DNA from: CAVROP01 sp050008495
GTDB lineage: Bacteria > Acidobacteriota > Terriglobia > UBA7540
NCBI GenBank assembly: GCA_050008495.1
Contig: JBEKMN010000001.1
Location: forward strand, 124,001 to 188,000
Direction: 5' to 3'
DNA length: 64,000 bases
Shown here: piece by piece, positions 15,514 to 23,611 of the stretch
How positions within the stretch are numbered: position 1 is the stretch's first letter
How the letters are laid out: every line of letters begins with the position of its first letter
Position numbers and translations under genes: made by a program
Notes under the pieces: model-generated
Seen by the model: the letters and a program-made list of their open reading frames with translations, nothing else
Databases searched by the model: none
Told to the model about the DNA's origin: nothing

Positions 15514-16278
15514 GTGAGCACGGTCATCGCGATCGCGAACCAGAAAGGCGGCGTCGGGAAAACCACGACGGCTATCAATTTAGCCGCTGCCCTGGCGCTC
15601 AACGACCAGCGGACCCTCCTGATCGACCTGGATCCCCAGGCCAACTGCACTCTTAGCTTTTTCAATCCCGACGAAGTCGTGCACTCGACTTACGAGGTGC
15701 TGGCCGATCACAGCATGGCCCTTTCGCAGGTGATGCGGCCCACGCGCGTGGCGAATTTGTGCGTAGTGCCGTCGCGCATCTCGCTCGCCAAGCTGGAAAC
15801 TCAACTGGTGGGCCAGTTCGACGCCCCCTATCGCCTCAAGGATGCCTTGGCGGCCGTGCGCGACGATTTTGACCTCCTGGTGATCGATACTCCGCCGGCG
15901 CTTGGCCTGCTCACCGTGAACGCCCTCGTGGCCGCGCAATACCTGCTGGTGCCCATCCAGGCGTCCTATTATGCGCTCGAGGGTACGGACGACCTGCTCG
16001 AGACGCTCCAGCGCATTCGCGCCCGGCCCAACCCGGAACTCGAACTGCTCGGCGTGATCGTCACGCTGTTTGACCGGCGGACCAATCTGGCGCGCGACAT
16101 TTACAAACAAGTGCGTGAAGTCTTCGGGGATAAGGTCTTCAAGACCATTATCGGCAAGAACGTACGCCTCGAGGAAAGCCCGGCTTATAAGGAAACCATT
16201 TTCACGTTTGCCCCCGACTCAACGGGAGCCAAGGAATATACCCAGCTTGCCAAGGAGGTCATGCAACGTGTCCGCTAG
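15514..16278 (+). CDS. parA: Chromosome-partitioning ATPase ParA/Soj
   Basis: 254 residues from GTG at 15514 (GGGAG seven bases upstream); an in-frame extension to 15388 encodes only low-complexity sequence. The deviant Walker A motif KGGVGKTT is at residues 11-18, then LLIDLDPQANC (A') and DLLVIDTPPALG (Walker B), as in Soj-type ATPases without an N-terminal DNA-binding domain. ParA binds nonspecific DNA in the ATP state and works with ParB to move replication origins. Its end overlaps parB by 11 bases. The usual neighbours (rsmG/mnmG) are absent. Confidence 0.95.
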   Translation: MSTVIAIANQKGGVGKTTTAINLAAALALNDQRTLLIDLDPQANCTLSFFNPDEVVHSTYEVLADHSMALSQVMRPTRVANLCVVPSRISLAKLETQLVGQFDAPYRLKDALAAVRDDFDLLVIDTPPALGLLTVNALVAAQYLLVPIQASYYALEGTDDLLETLQRIRARPNPELELLGVIVTLFDRRTNLARDIYKQVREVFGDKVFKTIIGKNVRLEESPAYKETIFTFAPDSTGAKEYTQLAKEVMQRVR

Positions 16279-17092
16279 ACGCGCTGGATTGCCCCTGACC
16301 GTCAAGATGCGCCACAACTCCCATTACGTGGAGGAGATCATCTCCCGAACCGGCGCCGCGATTGGCAGAATGATTCCCATCGAGGATGTGCAGGCCAACG
16401 CCGGCCAGCCGCGCAAGGATGTTGGCGATTTGCAGGGGCTTACTGACTCGGTGCGCGAGAAGGGCGTGCTGGAGCCGCTCCTGGTGCGGTTTCTGCCCGA
16501 GTCGGGCAAGTATATGATCATCTCCGGCGAGCGCCGTTACCTGGCGGCGCGCGCTGCGGGGCTTTTCGAACTTCCCTGTATCGAGAAGGACGTTGATGAC
16601 GCCGAAACGCTCGAAATGGCGCTCATCGAAAACCTCCAGCGCAAAGATTTGACCCCCTTCGAAGAGGCGGACGGCGTGCAGGCGCTGACCGGCCGCTTCG
16701 GCCTGACCCATGAGGAAATTGCCCGGAAACTCTCGAAATCACGCTCTTCGATTACTGAGCTGCTCAGCCTTCGGATGATTCCCGATGAGATTAAGGCTTT
16801 CTGCATCGAAAAAGGCGTGCTTTCCAAATCGCAACTGCTGCAAGTGGCCCGGCAGCCCAACGAAGGCAAGATGAAGGACCTGGCGCACCGCTTTGCCCTG
16901 GGAATCGTGAATCGCGAACAGGCTCGCGCCGAACGTAATCCCGATAAAAGACCGCGCCCGGCCGTCTTCCGCTTTGTCCCGCCTGCCAAAGAGTTTAAGC
17001 TCGTACTGCAGTTCCGTAAAAACAGCGTCGAACGCAACGAAGTCATCGCCGCCTTGCGCCGCATCCTCGAAACCCTGGAAGCAGAGAAGTAA
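16268..17092 (+). CDS. parB: Chromosome-partitioning protein ParB
   Basis: 274 residues from GTG at 16268, eight bases after AAGGAGG and overlapping the parA end, so translation is coupled. The N-terminal CTPase/ParB domain contains MIPIEDVQANAGQPRK and the GERRYLAARAAGL motif. Next comes ENLQRKDLTPFEEADGVQAL with a helix-turn-helix (THEEIARKLSKSRSSITELL), then a C-terminal dimerisation segment. ParB loads on parS sites and forms sliding clamps. GERR with RYLAARAAG in place of the more usual GERRxRAAxxAG is slightly divergent. No parS-like TGTTTCACGTGAAACA was spotted nearby. Confidence 0.93.
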   Translation: MSARRAGLPLTVKMRHNSHYVEEIISRTGAAIGRMIPIEDVQANAGQPRKDVGDLQGLTDSVREKGVLEPLLVRFLPESGKYMIISGERRYLAARAAGLFELPCIEKDVDDAETLEMALIENLQRKDLTPFEEADGVQALTGRFGLTHEEIARKLSKSRSSITELLSLRMIPDEIKAFCIEKGVLSKSQLLQVARQPNEGKMKDLAHRFALGIVNREQARAERNPDKRPRPAVFRFVPPAKEFKLVLQFRKNSVERNEVIAALRRILETLEAEK

Positions 17093-17255
17093 AGCAGAAA
17101 TCAGAAATTAGAATGCAGAAGGCGAGAGCGGCACCGGTCGAACTGACTGCCCTCTCCCAAGGGGAGAGGGTGTCCCGCTGCCGGCGTTGTCATCAGCCGG
17201 AGCGGGACGGGTGAGGGGTTACTTGCTGGGCGCTGCCGCTTCCAGCAGAAAAAAC

Positions 17256-17651
17256 ATGGATGATCCATCGCCGAAACCCGCCCCCGACCTCCTCTTTGTC
17301 TACGGCACCCTTCGCCGCGGCTTCCGCCTCCACCATCACTTGAGAAGGCTGGGCGCGCAATTTGTAGGGAACGGGAAAGTCCAGGCGGAACTCTTCGACT
17401 TGGGGGAATTTCCCGGCGCGCGCGCTTCCACCAAACCGGGGAAGACGGTCGTGGGTGAGCTTTACCGCCTGAACAAAGTGGTAAACAGCTTGCGAGTCCT
17501 GGATCAGATTGAAGGGTTCTCGCCCCGGAATCCCGGCATGTTCGAGCGCGGCACGACCGAGGTCACATTGCCCAACGGTGAGCGTCGCCTTTCGCGGATC
17601 TACTGGTACCGGTGGCGCTGCCCCCGGTCTTATGTTCTGCGTCTGTTCTGA
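17256..17651 (+). CDS. Gamma-glutamylcyclotransferase-like (AIG2/GGCT fold) protein
   Basis: 131 residues from ATG at 17256. The LLFVYGTLRRG motif near residue 12 forms the substrate loop of the GGCT fold, and the LDQIEGF segment carries the likely catalytic Glu. Later blocks (GELYRL, IYWYRW) complete the small barrel. Relatives cyclise gamma-glutamyl compounds or act on gamma-glutamylamines; the substrate here is unknown. Upstream (17140-17215) is a CCCTCTCCCAAGGGGAGAGGG repeat. The stop is followed by a kilobase of repeat-rich DNA. Confidence 0.8.
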   Translation: MDDPSPKPAPDLLFVYGTLRRGFRLHHHLRRLGAQFVGNGKVQAELFDLGEFPGARASTKPGKTVVGELYRLNKVVNSLRVLDQIEGFSPRNPGMFERGTTEVTLPNGERRLSRIYWYRWRCPRSYVLRLF

Positions 17652-18035
17652 CTTTTGGAGTGCGGCAGCTTGCTGCCGCTGTGGCCCAGGCCAGCTTGCT
17701 GGCCGTGGCGAGCTTGGACGACGTCCTGCCTGCTCAGGGCATCAAAGGGGCTGCGGCTGACACTATTGTAACCTTGTTGGGATACTCGTACGTAGCCTCC
17801 CGAAACGGCTGTGGCAAGAGACATTTTGGCGCGGTTGCGGCACTCTCTGACGCGGCGTTGCTGAATTCTGGAATTGGCAAAGAAAACACTTGACAATCTG
17901 TGCCCACAATGATAGACTACAATGGGGTTGTGCGGTGGCTGGAAAGGAACTACACAGGATGCACGGAGTTGCAGTCGGCACACGCCAGGGTGCCCGGCCG
18001 CGCCATGGGACCCGGGGGTTAGCTTGTCGACTCTC

Positions 18036-18092
18036 AACTCTCGACTCTCAACTTTCTTTACGACCGATCCGGGAATATCTATGAAAACAAAG
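18036..18092 (+). repeat. 57-bp direct repeat, copy 1 (with 18606-18662)
   Basis: Starts AACTCTCGACTCTCAAC, includes TTCTTTACGACCGATCCGGG and ends in GAAAACAAAGG. The second copy at 18606-18662 differs at only a few positions. The pair brackets about 510 bases. Confidence 0.85.
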
Positions 18093-18250
18093 GATGAGGT
18101 CAAAAAGTCAAGGCGGGCTGGCGCAGACGTTGCCTTTGAACGTCTGCGATGCGCCGAAGGCGCAGTTAAGTCAGATTGCACCGACATGGCCCTTCGGGAG
18201 ATCGCAGACCACATACATCGGGGGTCTGCGCCAGCCTATGAAAACCAACG

Positions 18251-18282
18251 GAACAAAGCGAGAATGTCTATGAAAACAAAGG
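18251..18282 (+). repeat. 32-bp direct repeat, copy 1 (identical at 18453-18484)
   Basis: GAACAAAGCGAGAATGTCTA followed by TGAAAACAAAGG, repeated exactly at 18453-18484. The 3' half is shared with the 57-bp repeats, and a diverged relative lies at 61712-61745. Confidence 0.88.
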
Positions 18283-18452
18283 TCCGGAGTGGAAATCAAC
18301 CACCCCTGCCCCCGCCCTTTATTCAGGGACGGGAAGCCGTGCATCGCTCCGGCGTAGCGCTGACCTTCAGGTCAGCAGGCGAACGAAATAAGAGTGCCGA
18401 CGCTTCTCTGCGCTCAGGGCAGGATCTGAAGGTCGACGAAACAGAATGCGGG

Positions 18453-18484
18453 GAACAAAGCGAGAATGTCTATGAAAACAAAGG
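18453..18484 (+). repeat. 32-bp direct repeat, copy 2
   Basis: Exact second copy of 18251-18282. In one frame it reads GNKARMSMKTKDEV, similar to GNEAKKYLKTKEV at 61.7 kb. Confidence 0.88.
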
Positions 18485-18605
18485 ACGAGGTCAAAATGTC
18501 AAGGTGTCGTGAAGATGAGAAGTCCGGCGGTGCAAAGCTGGCCCTGGCTCCAAGCTCACCCACAGTTGGGAATGTACGGGCTGGCTTCTCGACTTCTCGA
18601 TTCCC

Positions 18606-18662
18606 AACTCTCGACTCTCAACGTTCTTTACGACCGATCCGGGAATGTTATAGAAAACAAAG
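18606..18662 (+). repeat. 57-bp direct repeat, copy 2
   Basis: Second copy of 18036-18092. It ends 18 bases before the start of the next gene, so it may form that gene's leader. Confidence 0.85.
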
Positions 18663-18680
18663 GGTCGGTGCGGTAGGCAA

Positions 18681-19037
18681 ATGATGCTTGAAGCGCAATC
18701 CAGCGATCTGAGCCCGGGTCAACTCACGGTGCTGGAGTCGCTTCTGCAAGCGGGCTTCAAGTTCGTGACGTTCGAGCGCTATGCGCGTTACCTAGCGGTA
18801 CAACGGGAGGGATTCGTTGCCTTGCTGGAGATCAGCGAAGGAAAGGTAAGCCTCTTCGGCCAAGTGGGGTATCATGTCGGGGAAGGAATCGCCATGCTGG
18901 TGGAGCGAGCCGGGGGCAAAGCCTTTACCTGGAAGAGCGAATCCGTGCCCGCCACGCCGGAGATGCTGGCCGCGTATGTGCGATTTAGGCAGGACCTGAG
19001 TCAACTGTTAAAAGGGTCGGACGGAGAACCGCAGTAG
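18681..19037 (+). CDS. Hypothetical protein upstream of ypdA
   Basis: 118 residues, ATG at 18681 (a second ATG follows directly). I do not recognise the family. The chain is soluble, with a helix-rich start (SPGQLTVLESLLQAGFKFVT), a beta-rich middle (YLAVQREGFVALLEISEGKV, SLFGQVGYHVGEGIAMLVER) and a helical end. It lies 16 bases upstream of ypdA on the same strand, so the two are probably co-transcribed and may act in the same thiol-redox process. That link is inference from position only. Its leader is the repeat-rich region, so the promoter may lie inside repeats. Confidence 0.72.
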   Translation: MMLEAQSSDLSPGQLTVLESLLQAGFKFVTFERYARYLAVQREGFVALLEISEGKVSLFGQVGYHVGEGIAMLVERAGGKAFTWKSESVPATPEMLAAYVRFRQDLSQLLKGSDGEPQ

Positions 19038-19053
19038 GGAGGAACTGATAGGA

Positions 19054-20046
19054 ATGAACGATTTATATGACGTGCTGGTCGTGGGCGCCGGCCCGACGGG
19101 CTTGGCGTGCGGCATCGAAGCGCAGCGGGCCGATCTGAAGCTGCTGATCCTGGAGAAGGGCTGCCTGGTGAACTCGCTGTTCCACTATCCGCCCAACATG
19201 ACCTTCTTCACTACGCGCGAACTGCTCGAGATTGGCGACCTGCCTTTTGTGAGCGTGAATATCAAACCCACGCGGGCCGAAGCCCTGGAATACTATCGCC
19301 GCGTGGCAGACCACTACCATTTGCCCATCCACTATGAGGAGCGTGTGGCGCGGGTCAGGAAAGAAGACGGCGCCTTCGCGATTGACACCGGCCTGCGCGG
19401 CGGGCAGCATTGCAAATACCACTCTCGCAACGTTGTGCTGGCTACGGGCTACTACGATCTTCCCAACCTGATGAACGTGCCGGGAGAGAACCTGCCCAAG
19501 GTCTCGCATTATTACCTTGAGCCGCACCAATTCTTCGGGCGCCGGGTGGCGGTGGTTGGGGGAGGCAATTCGGCGGCGATTGCGGCGCTGGAACTCTACC
19601 GCTACGGGGTCGAGGTAACGATGGTGGTGCGGGAGGGCGAACTCAGCCGGCATATCAAGTATTGGATCAGGCCTGATCTTGAGAACCGGATCAAGGAGGG
19701 CTCAATCCGGGCTTTCTTCGGAAGCATCCTGACGGAGATTGCGCAGGACTGGATTCTAGTGCGCAATTCCGCAGGCGAAACGGTGCGCCTCGAAAATGAC
19801 TTCGTTTTCGCCCTCACTGGTTTTCATCCTGACTTCGACTTCCTGCGCAGCGCCGGGGTGCGGATAGACCCGAAAACATGCCGCCCGGAGTGCAGCACGG
19901 AAACTCGCCAAACCAACGTGCCCGGCCTGTATCTGGCGGGCGTGATCATAGCGGGCATGGATACCAACGAGATCTTCATTGAGAACGGCCGCTTCCACGG
20001 CAAGCAGATTGTGGACGATATAAGGGCGAAAAGCAGTCGGCAGTAA
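19054..20046 (+). CDS. ypdA: YpdA family putative bacillithiol disulfide reductase
   Basis: 330 residues, ATG at 19054 after GGGAGGAACTG. The FAD-binding GAGPTGLACGIEA motif is at residues ~11-23, and the NAD(P)H-binding GGGNSAAIAALELYRYG is near residue 170. The characteristic YpdA block HYPPNMTFFTTRELLEIGDL lies near residue 45, and no CxxC redox pair is present, which separates YpdA from thioredoxin reductase. In Firmicutes YpdA reduces oxidised bacillithiol with NADPH. Some Acidobacteriota are thought to make this thiol. No bsh biosynthesis gene is in the window. Confidence 0.9.
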   Translation: MNDLYDVLVVGAGPTGLACGIEAQRADLKLLILEKGCLVNSLFHYPPNMTFFTTRELLEIGDLPFVSVNIKPTRAEALEYYRRVADHYHLPIHYEERVARVRKEDGAFAIDTGLRGGQHCKYHSRNVVLATGYYDLPNLMNVPGENLPKVSHYYLEPHQFFGRRVAVVGGGNSAAIAALELYRYGVEVTMVVREGELSRHIKYWIRPDLENRIKEGSIRAFFGSILTEIAQDWILVRNSAGETVRLENDFVFALTGFHPDFDFLRSAGVRIDPKTCRPECSTETRQTNVPGLYLAGVIIAGMDTNEIFIENGRFHGKQIVDDIRAKSSRQ

Positions 20047-20221
20047 TCAGTCGTCAGTTGTCAGTCGTCAGTTGGCCGTAGTTGGCAGCCTCTGAAGAGG
20101 CATTATGTGATGAGGTATTAGTACTAAATAGATTATCTTGTTGAGTGCTTGCTTTTGGGCCCTTCGGCGAGCTTCTGGCAGCTCACGGCCGGGAACTGAC
20201 AACTGACGACTGGCAACTGAC
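20034..20221. repeat. Inverted repeat of CAGTCGTCAGTTG units
   Basis: Direct CAGTCGTCAGTTGTCAGTCG units (20045-20073) have their complement CAACTGACGACTGGCAACTG at 20197-20221. The 120 bases between include an AT-rich segment (TTAGTACTAAATAGATTATC, about 20118-20138). The stem would separate the convergent ypdA and exported-protein genes. Confidence 0.75.
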
Positions 20222-20763
20222 TACTGCTTTACGGGCACCTTCGTGGCCACCGTATCGTGAGTGATCTCGAAGGTCACCTCGGTCCCCGCAGCGATAACGA
20301 TGTTCTTGCCTTTCTTGGTGGAGAACTTGCTCGCCAGGGCGGTTAGGCCGCCGGCTGCCTGATCTTTGGCCTGCGCGCCACCCGCAGCCTGAGCGTTTGC
20401 GGCGATGTTGTACTTCGTGCCGTTCGGAGTTGAGATAGAGTCTGCGATAAGTAGAAAATCGCCCTTCTCTTTATCCTTGCCCTTGCCCTTGCCTTTGGTT
20501 TGCTCCGGCGGGTTCACAAACGTAATGTGGCCATCCACGGTGCTGCTGTCCGGAACGATTTCTCCCCCGGGGCCGAAGACGGGTTCCACAACCTTGCCGG
20601 TCCACATGTCTCCGCTTTCGTTGGCTTTCGAGCTGAGCTCGGTGATGAACTGCACGTGCAACTCTCTTCCGGCGATGAGCGTAATCGCATCATCCGCCGC
20701 AAAGCAGATCGCAGAGAACACGACTATTGCCGCGAATCCCACCACGAATACTGACCTACTCAT
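20221..20763 (-). CDS. Exported protein, paralogue of the next gene (no glycine zipper)
   Basis: 180 residues from ATG at 20763 (AGGAG seven to eight bases upstream). A signal peptide covers residues 1-22 (SVFVVGFAAIVVFSAICFA). The mature part begins DDAITLIAGRELHVQFITEL, followed by a beta-rich segment with a lysine/glycine run (KGKGKGKDKEKG) and a C-terminal strand block ending in EVTFEITHDTVATKV. Layout and several blocks (DDxITL, GDMWxxKxVEPxF, VDGHIT, KYNI, KxGKxIxxxAG) match the next gene, so they are tandem paralogues. Resembles exported acidobacterial proteins of unknown function; a beta-barrel VirB10-like domain is possible. Confidence 0.78.
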   Translation of the reverse strand: MSRSVFVVGFAAIVVFSAICFAADDAITLIAGRELHVQFITELSSKANESGDMWTGKVVEPVFGPGGEIVPDSSTVDGHITFVNPPEQTKGKGKGKDKEKGDFLLIADSISTPNGTKYNIAANAQAAGGAQAKDQAAGGLTALASKFSTKKGKNIVIAAGTEVTFEITHDTVATKVPVKQ

Positions 20764-20893
20764 GTCGTTCTCCTCACAGCTTGTCACTCCGAGCGAAGCG
20801 AAGGGCTCAGGATGACAGCGAAGGGCTCGGAATGACATCACTCTTACCAACTGCGCGGCTCCGCCCTGCCCAACTGCCGATCTGCCCACCTGC

Positions 20894-21535
20894 CTACTGC
20901 CCACTGCCTACTCTCTTCGCCGTCGTATCGCGGGGAATCACGAAGGTCATCTCAAGGCCTGCCGGAACGATAATGTCCTTGCCCTTTTTGAGGGCGCCAT
21001 GAACGAGGCCGGCCACGGCGCCGATCCCGGCGCCGTAGAGCGCCCCGCTTCCACCGTGCGCGATGACGCCGACGGTGGCGCCCGCCGCCGCCCCGATGCC
21101 GGTTTCTACGGCCGTCCCTTTGCCGTCTTTGCCGGGCCCTTGTAAGGTGCCCTCTTGATCCTTCAGATTGGCGCCCTCGGCGTCCTTCAAGCTGGCCACG
21201 ATGTTGTACTTTGCGCCCTCAGGATTGGCGATCGAATCGACCACCAGCCGCATTTCGCCTCTCCCTTTTGCATGTCCCGGCCCCTTCAAGTAAGTGATGT
21301 GGCCATCCACGAAGCTGCCTTCCGGAAAGACTTCCTTGCCTTTCAGGAATATGGGCTCCACCAGCTTGGCCGACCACATGTCGCCGGCTTGGTTGGTCTT
21401 CGAGCTGAGCGTGGTGATCAGTTGCACTTGGATCTGGCTTCCGGCGGGGAGCGTAATCGTGTCGTCCGCCGCAACCGACGTGGTTGACATAACCAGAATG
21501 GCCGCGGCAGTCAGGATGAGTCTTGAGCTTCTCAT
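20894..21535 (-). CDS. Exported protein with glycine zipper, paralogue of the previous gene
   Basis: 213 residues from ATG at 21535; GGGAGG stands just before it, so the GTG four codons upstream is less likely. Signal peptide to about residue 23 (ending SVAA). The shared part (DDTITLPAGSQIQVQLITTL, GDMWSAKLVEP, FVDGHITYLKG) is followed by a Gly/Ala-rich insert (AVETGIGAAAGATVGVIAHG, then GALYGAGIGAVAGLVHGALK). This looks like a glycine-zipper membrane hairpin absent from the downstream paralogue. The C-terminal KKGKDIIVPAGLEMTFVIPR is common to both. The 130-base gap between them carries decayed palindromic and CTGCCTACTGCCC repeats. Confidence 0.8.
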   Translation of the reverse strand: MRSSRLILTAAAILVMSTTSVAADDTITLPAGSQIQVQLITTLSSKTNQAGDMWSAKLVEPIFLKGKEVFPEGSFVDGHITYLKGPGHAKGRGEMRLVVDSIANPEGAKYNIVASLKDAEGANLKDQEGTLQGPGKDGKGTAVETGIGAAAGATVGVIAHGGSGALYGAGIGAVAGLVHGALKKGKDIIVPAGLEMTFVIPRDTTAKRVGSGQ

Positions 21536-21629
21536 AGCGCCTCCCACGAATCGCTACGTTGCGCTTGACGATTCAATTGTATCAGCTTTAGTCTTCCCTC
21601 TTACAGGCAATCCATCATCGGAGAAACAG

Positions 21630-22946
21630 ATGCCTTCTCGACGTCGATTCTTACGTCATGCCGGCGCAGGGGTTGCTCTGACGGCCGGTGTTAGCGCGGC
21701 GCTGACGCCGAATCCACTTGCGGGGCAGGGAAGTGCCGCGCCAGGCTCTTCCGCCCCGCTACCGGCTTCGATCAAGGCGCTGAAATCCATGAAGGAACTC
21801 GCCAAGCCAATCAGCACGGAGGATAGGGGGGCACGGATTGAGCAGGCTCGGCATTTGATGGCCGAGAACCGGATTGACGCGTTGATGCTGATGAGCGGCA
21901 CGTCGCTCGAGTACTTCACCAACATCCGCTGGTGGGGCGGCGAGCGGCCGTTCGCTCTGATTCTCCCGGCGAAAGGCCAGGCCTTCTTCGTTTGTCCCGC
22001 CTTCGAGCGGGATCGCGCCGAGGAGGTGATTGCTCAGAGTCCCTTCGCCGGCGTTGCTGATATCCGAGTCTGGGAGGAAGACGAAAACCCCTACGTGCTG
22101 ATCGCCGAGGGAATAAGGGAAAGAGGCCTTGCCGGCGGGCGCTTGGGGATGGAGGAGACGGTCCACTACGTCTTCAGCGACGGTGTGAGCAAGGCCGCGC
22201 CGGCGCTCAACATCCTGAGCGCAACGCCGGTGACTGCCGGGTGCCGGATGCGCAAGAGTGAGCACGAAATTGCCTTGATGCGGCTCGCCGCCCAAGTGAC
22301 CATCACTGCGTACGAAGCGGCATGGCGGGCCCTCCAGCCGGGCATGACGCAGCACCAACTGGGGCGGCTGATTGACGCCGCCTACTCCCAGCTTGGCTTT
22401 CCGGGAGGAGCCAGCGTCAACGTCGGCGCGTACTCCGCGCTGCCCCACGGGTCGATTGCGCCCCAGAGCATCCATGAGGGCGAAGTCGTGATGATCGACG
22501 ACGGCTGTGTCGTGGAAGGCTACACGTCTGATATCACGCGGACCTTCGTGCTCGGCAAGCCTACCGAGAAGGTGCGGCAGGTGTTTGACATTGTCCGTCG
22601 CGCCCAAAAGGCAGCACTGGATGCCGCCCGGCCCGGGATCGAAGCTCAGGAGGTGGACGCGGCGGCGCGCAAGGTGATCACCGACGCGGGCTATGGCCCG
22701 GGTTATAAGTTCTTCAAGCACCGCCTCGGCCATGGCATGGGGATGGATGGGCACGAGTGGCCATACCTGGTGCGCGGAAATACCCTCAAGCTCGAGCCGA
22801 ATATGACGTTCAGCGACGAGCCGGGGATTTACATTCACGGTGAGTTCGGCGTCCGCCTGGAGGATGACATGCACGTCACAGAAAACGGCGCCGAATTGTT
22901 CACAGGGCAGAGCGCGTCGCTGGAGGAGCCGTTCGCGCGAGGATAG
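21630..22946 (+). CDS. Tat-exported M24 family (Xaa-Pro-type) metallopeptidase
   Basis: 438 residues from ATG at 21630 (GGAG eight bases upstream). The N-terminus SRRRFLRHAGAGVALTAG is a twin-arginine-type signal (RRRFL). An N-terminal creatinase/prolidase domain (about 65-200) precedes the pita-bread catalytic domain. All five metal ligands are visible: Asp290, Asp301, His368, Glu397 and Glu411, in the motifs MIDDGC, TSDITRTF, RLGHGMGMDGHE, SDEPGIY and RLEDDMHV. It likely cleaves X-Pro dipeptides or related substrates in the periplasm. It is transcribed divergently from the exported paralogue pair. Confidence 0.9.
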   Translation: MPSRRRFLRHAGAGVALTAGVSAALTPNPLAGQGSAAPGSSAPLPASIKALKSMKELAKPISTEDRGARIEQARHLMAENRIDALMLMSGTSLEYFTNIRWWGGERPFALILPAKGQAFFVCPAFERDRAEEVIAQSPFAGVADIRVWEEDENPYVLIAEGIRERGLAGGRLGMEETVHYVFSDGVSKAAPALNILSATPVTAGCRMRKSEHEIALMRLAAQVTITAYEAAWRALQPGMTQHQLGRLIDAAYSQLGFPGGASVNVGAYSALPHGSIAPQSIHEGEVVMIDDGCVVEGYTSDITRTFVLGKPTEKVRQVFDIVRRAQKAALDAARPGIEAQEVDAAARKVITDAGYGPGYKFFKHRLGHGMGMDGHEWPYLVRGNTLKLEPNMTFSDEPGIYIHGEFGVRLEDDMHVTENGAELFTGQSASLEEPFARG

Positions 22947-23040
22947 AAGAAGTCGAAAGTCAAGAGTCGAGAGTCGAAAGTCAAAGACTCGGCAGTTGTG
23001 ACTCTTGACTTTCGACTCTTGACTCTCAACTCCTCGACTT
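22947..23040. repeat. Inverted repeat of GAGTCGAAAGTCAAGAGTCG units
   Basis: AGTCGAAAGTCAAGAGTCGA units (22951-22985) face their complement TGACTCTTGACTTTCGACTC (23000-23033), giving a strong stem right after the M24 peptidase stop. The same CTCGACTCTCAAC sequence class occurs near 18.03 and 18.6 kb. Confidence 0.85.
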
Positions 23041-23065
23041 TGCTCTGACCGTCGGTTATACTGGA

Positions 23066-23548
23066 ATGTACTGGGCCATGCCAAACATACTCAAAGAAAT
23101 CGCGGATTCCGCCACGGCGCTGGCCAAGGGGTTTTCCATCACTTTCAAGACCATGCTTCGGCCCACGGTGACGGAGAACTACCCGGACGAACCGGTGCAT
23201 TTTGAGGACCGTTACCGCGGCCTGCACGTTTTGCGGCGCGACGAAAACGGGCTCGAGAAGTGCGTCGCCTGCTTCCTGTGCGCCGCAGCTTGCCCGGCCA
23301 ATTGCATCTACATCGAAGCTGCTGAGAACACCGGTGACCACCGCATCAGCGCGGCGGAGCGTTATGCCAAGGTCTACAACATTGACTACAACCGCTGCAT
23401 CTTCTGCGGCTACTGCGTAGAAGCTTGCCCCTGCGACGCCATCACCCACGGCCACGGCTTTGAGATTGCCGCCTACGACACCAATGCCTTGGTTTACCGC
23501 AAGGAGCAACTCCTCGAGCCCGTACCCAAGAGCGCCTCGAAGAAGTAA
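23066..23548 (+). CDS. nuoI: NADH-quinone oxidoreductase subunit I (solitary)
   Basis: 160 residues with two [4Fe-4S] ferredoxin motifs: CVACFLCAAACPANC (about 72-86) and CIFCGYCVEACPCDA (about 111-125). The N-terminal helix (SATALAKGFSITFKTMLRP) and the RYRGLHVLRRDENGLEKC block are typical of NuoI/Nqo9, which passes electrons to the quinone site of complex I. ATG at 23066 is used; a second ATG at 23078 fits equally and no strong ribosome site separates them. No other nuo gene is near, which is odd, since nuoI normally sits between nuoH and nuoJ. It may be a relocated subunit or serve an alternative partner. Confidence 0.88.
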   Translation: MYWAMPNILKEIADSATALAKGFSITFKTMLRPTVTENYPDEPVHFEDRYRGLHVLRRDENGLEKCVACFLCAAACPANCIYIEAAENTGDHRISAAERYAKVYNIDYNRCIFCGYCVEACPCDAITHGHGFEIAAYDTNALVYRKEQLLEPVPKSASKK

Positions 23549-23611
23549 CCTCTCGCCTCCACCTCTGCCGGATCACCCGGAGGCCATGAAAACGATTCCC
23601 CTTCTTCTTCT

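Larger units (their letters stand above)
17652..18680. other. Kilobase of repeat-rich DNA with no convincing gene
   Basis: Short open frames occur, but their translations are repeat-derived, arginine/serine-rich and without domains. Visible structures are CAGCTTGCTGCCGCT/CAGCTTGCTGGCC pairs at 17665-17710, CTCAACTCTCGACTCTCAAC tracts near 18030 and 18600, and a large inverted repeat CTGGCGCAGAC...GTCTGCGCCAG (18118-18238). Four copies of a TATGAAAACAAAGG element are described separately. Confidence 0.65.

Noticed and set aside
15231..17200. parS sites near parAB
   Set aside because: No sequence close to TGTTTCACGTGAAACA was found by eye around the par genes.
17612..17893. 93-codon frame after the cyclotransferase gene as a real gene
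   Set aside because: Made up largely of CAGCTTGCTG repeats, overlaps the preceding gene in another frame, and has no domain or ribosome site.
21759..23084. Open frame of ~440 codons on the minus strand under the M24 peptidase
   Set aside because: Antisense to a complete M24 catalytic domain with all metal ligands; the translation has no recognisable features.
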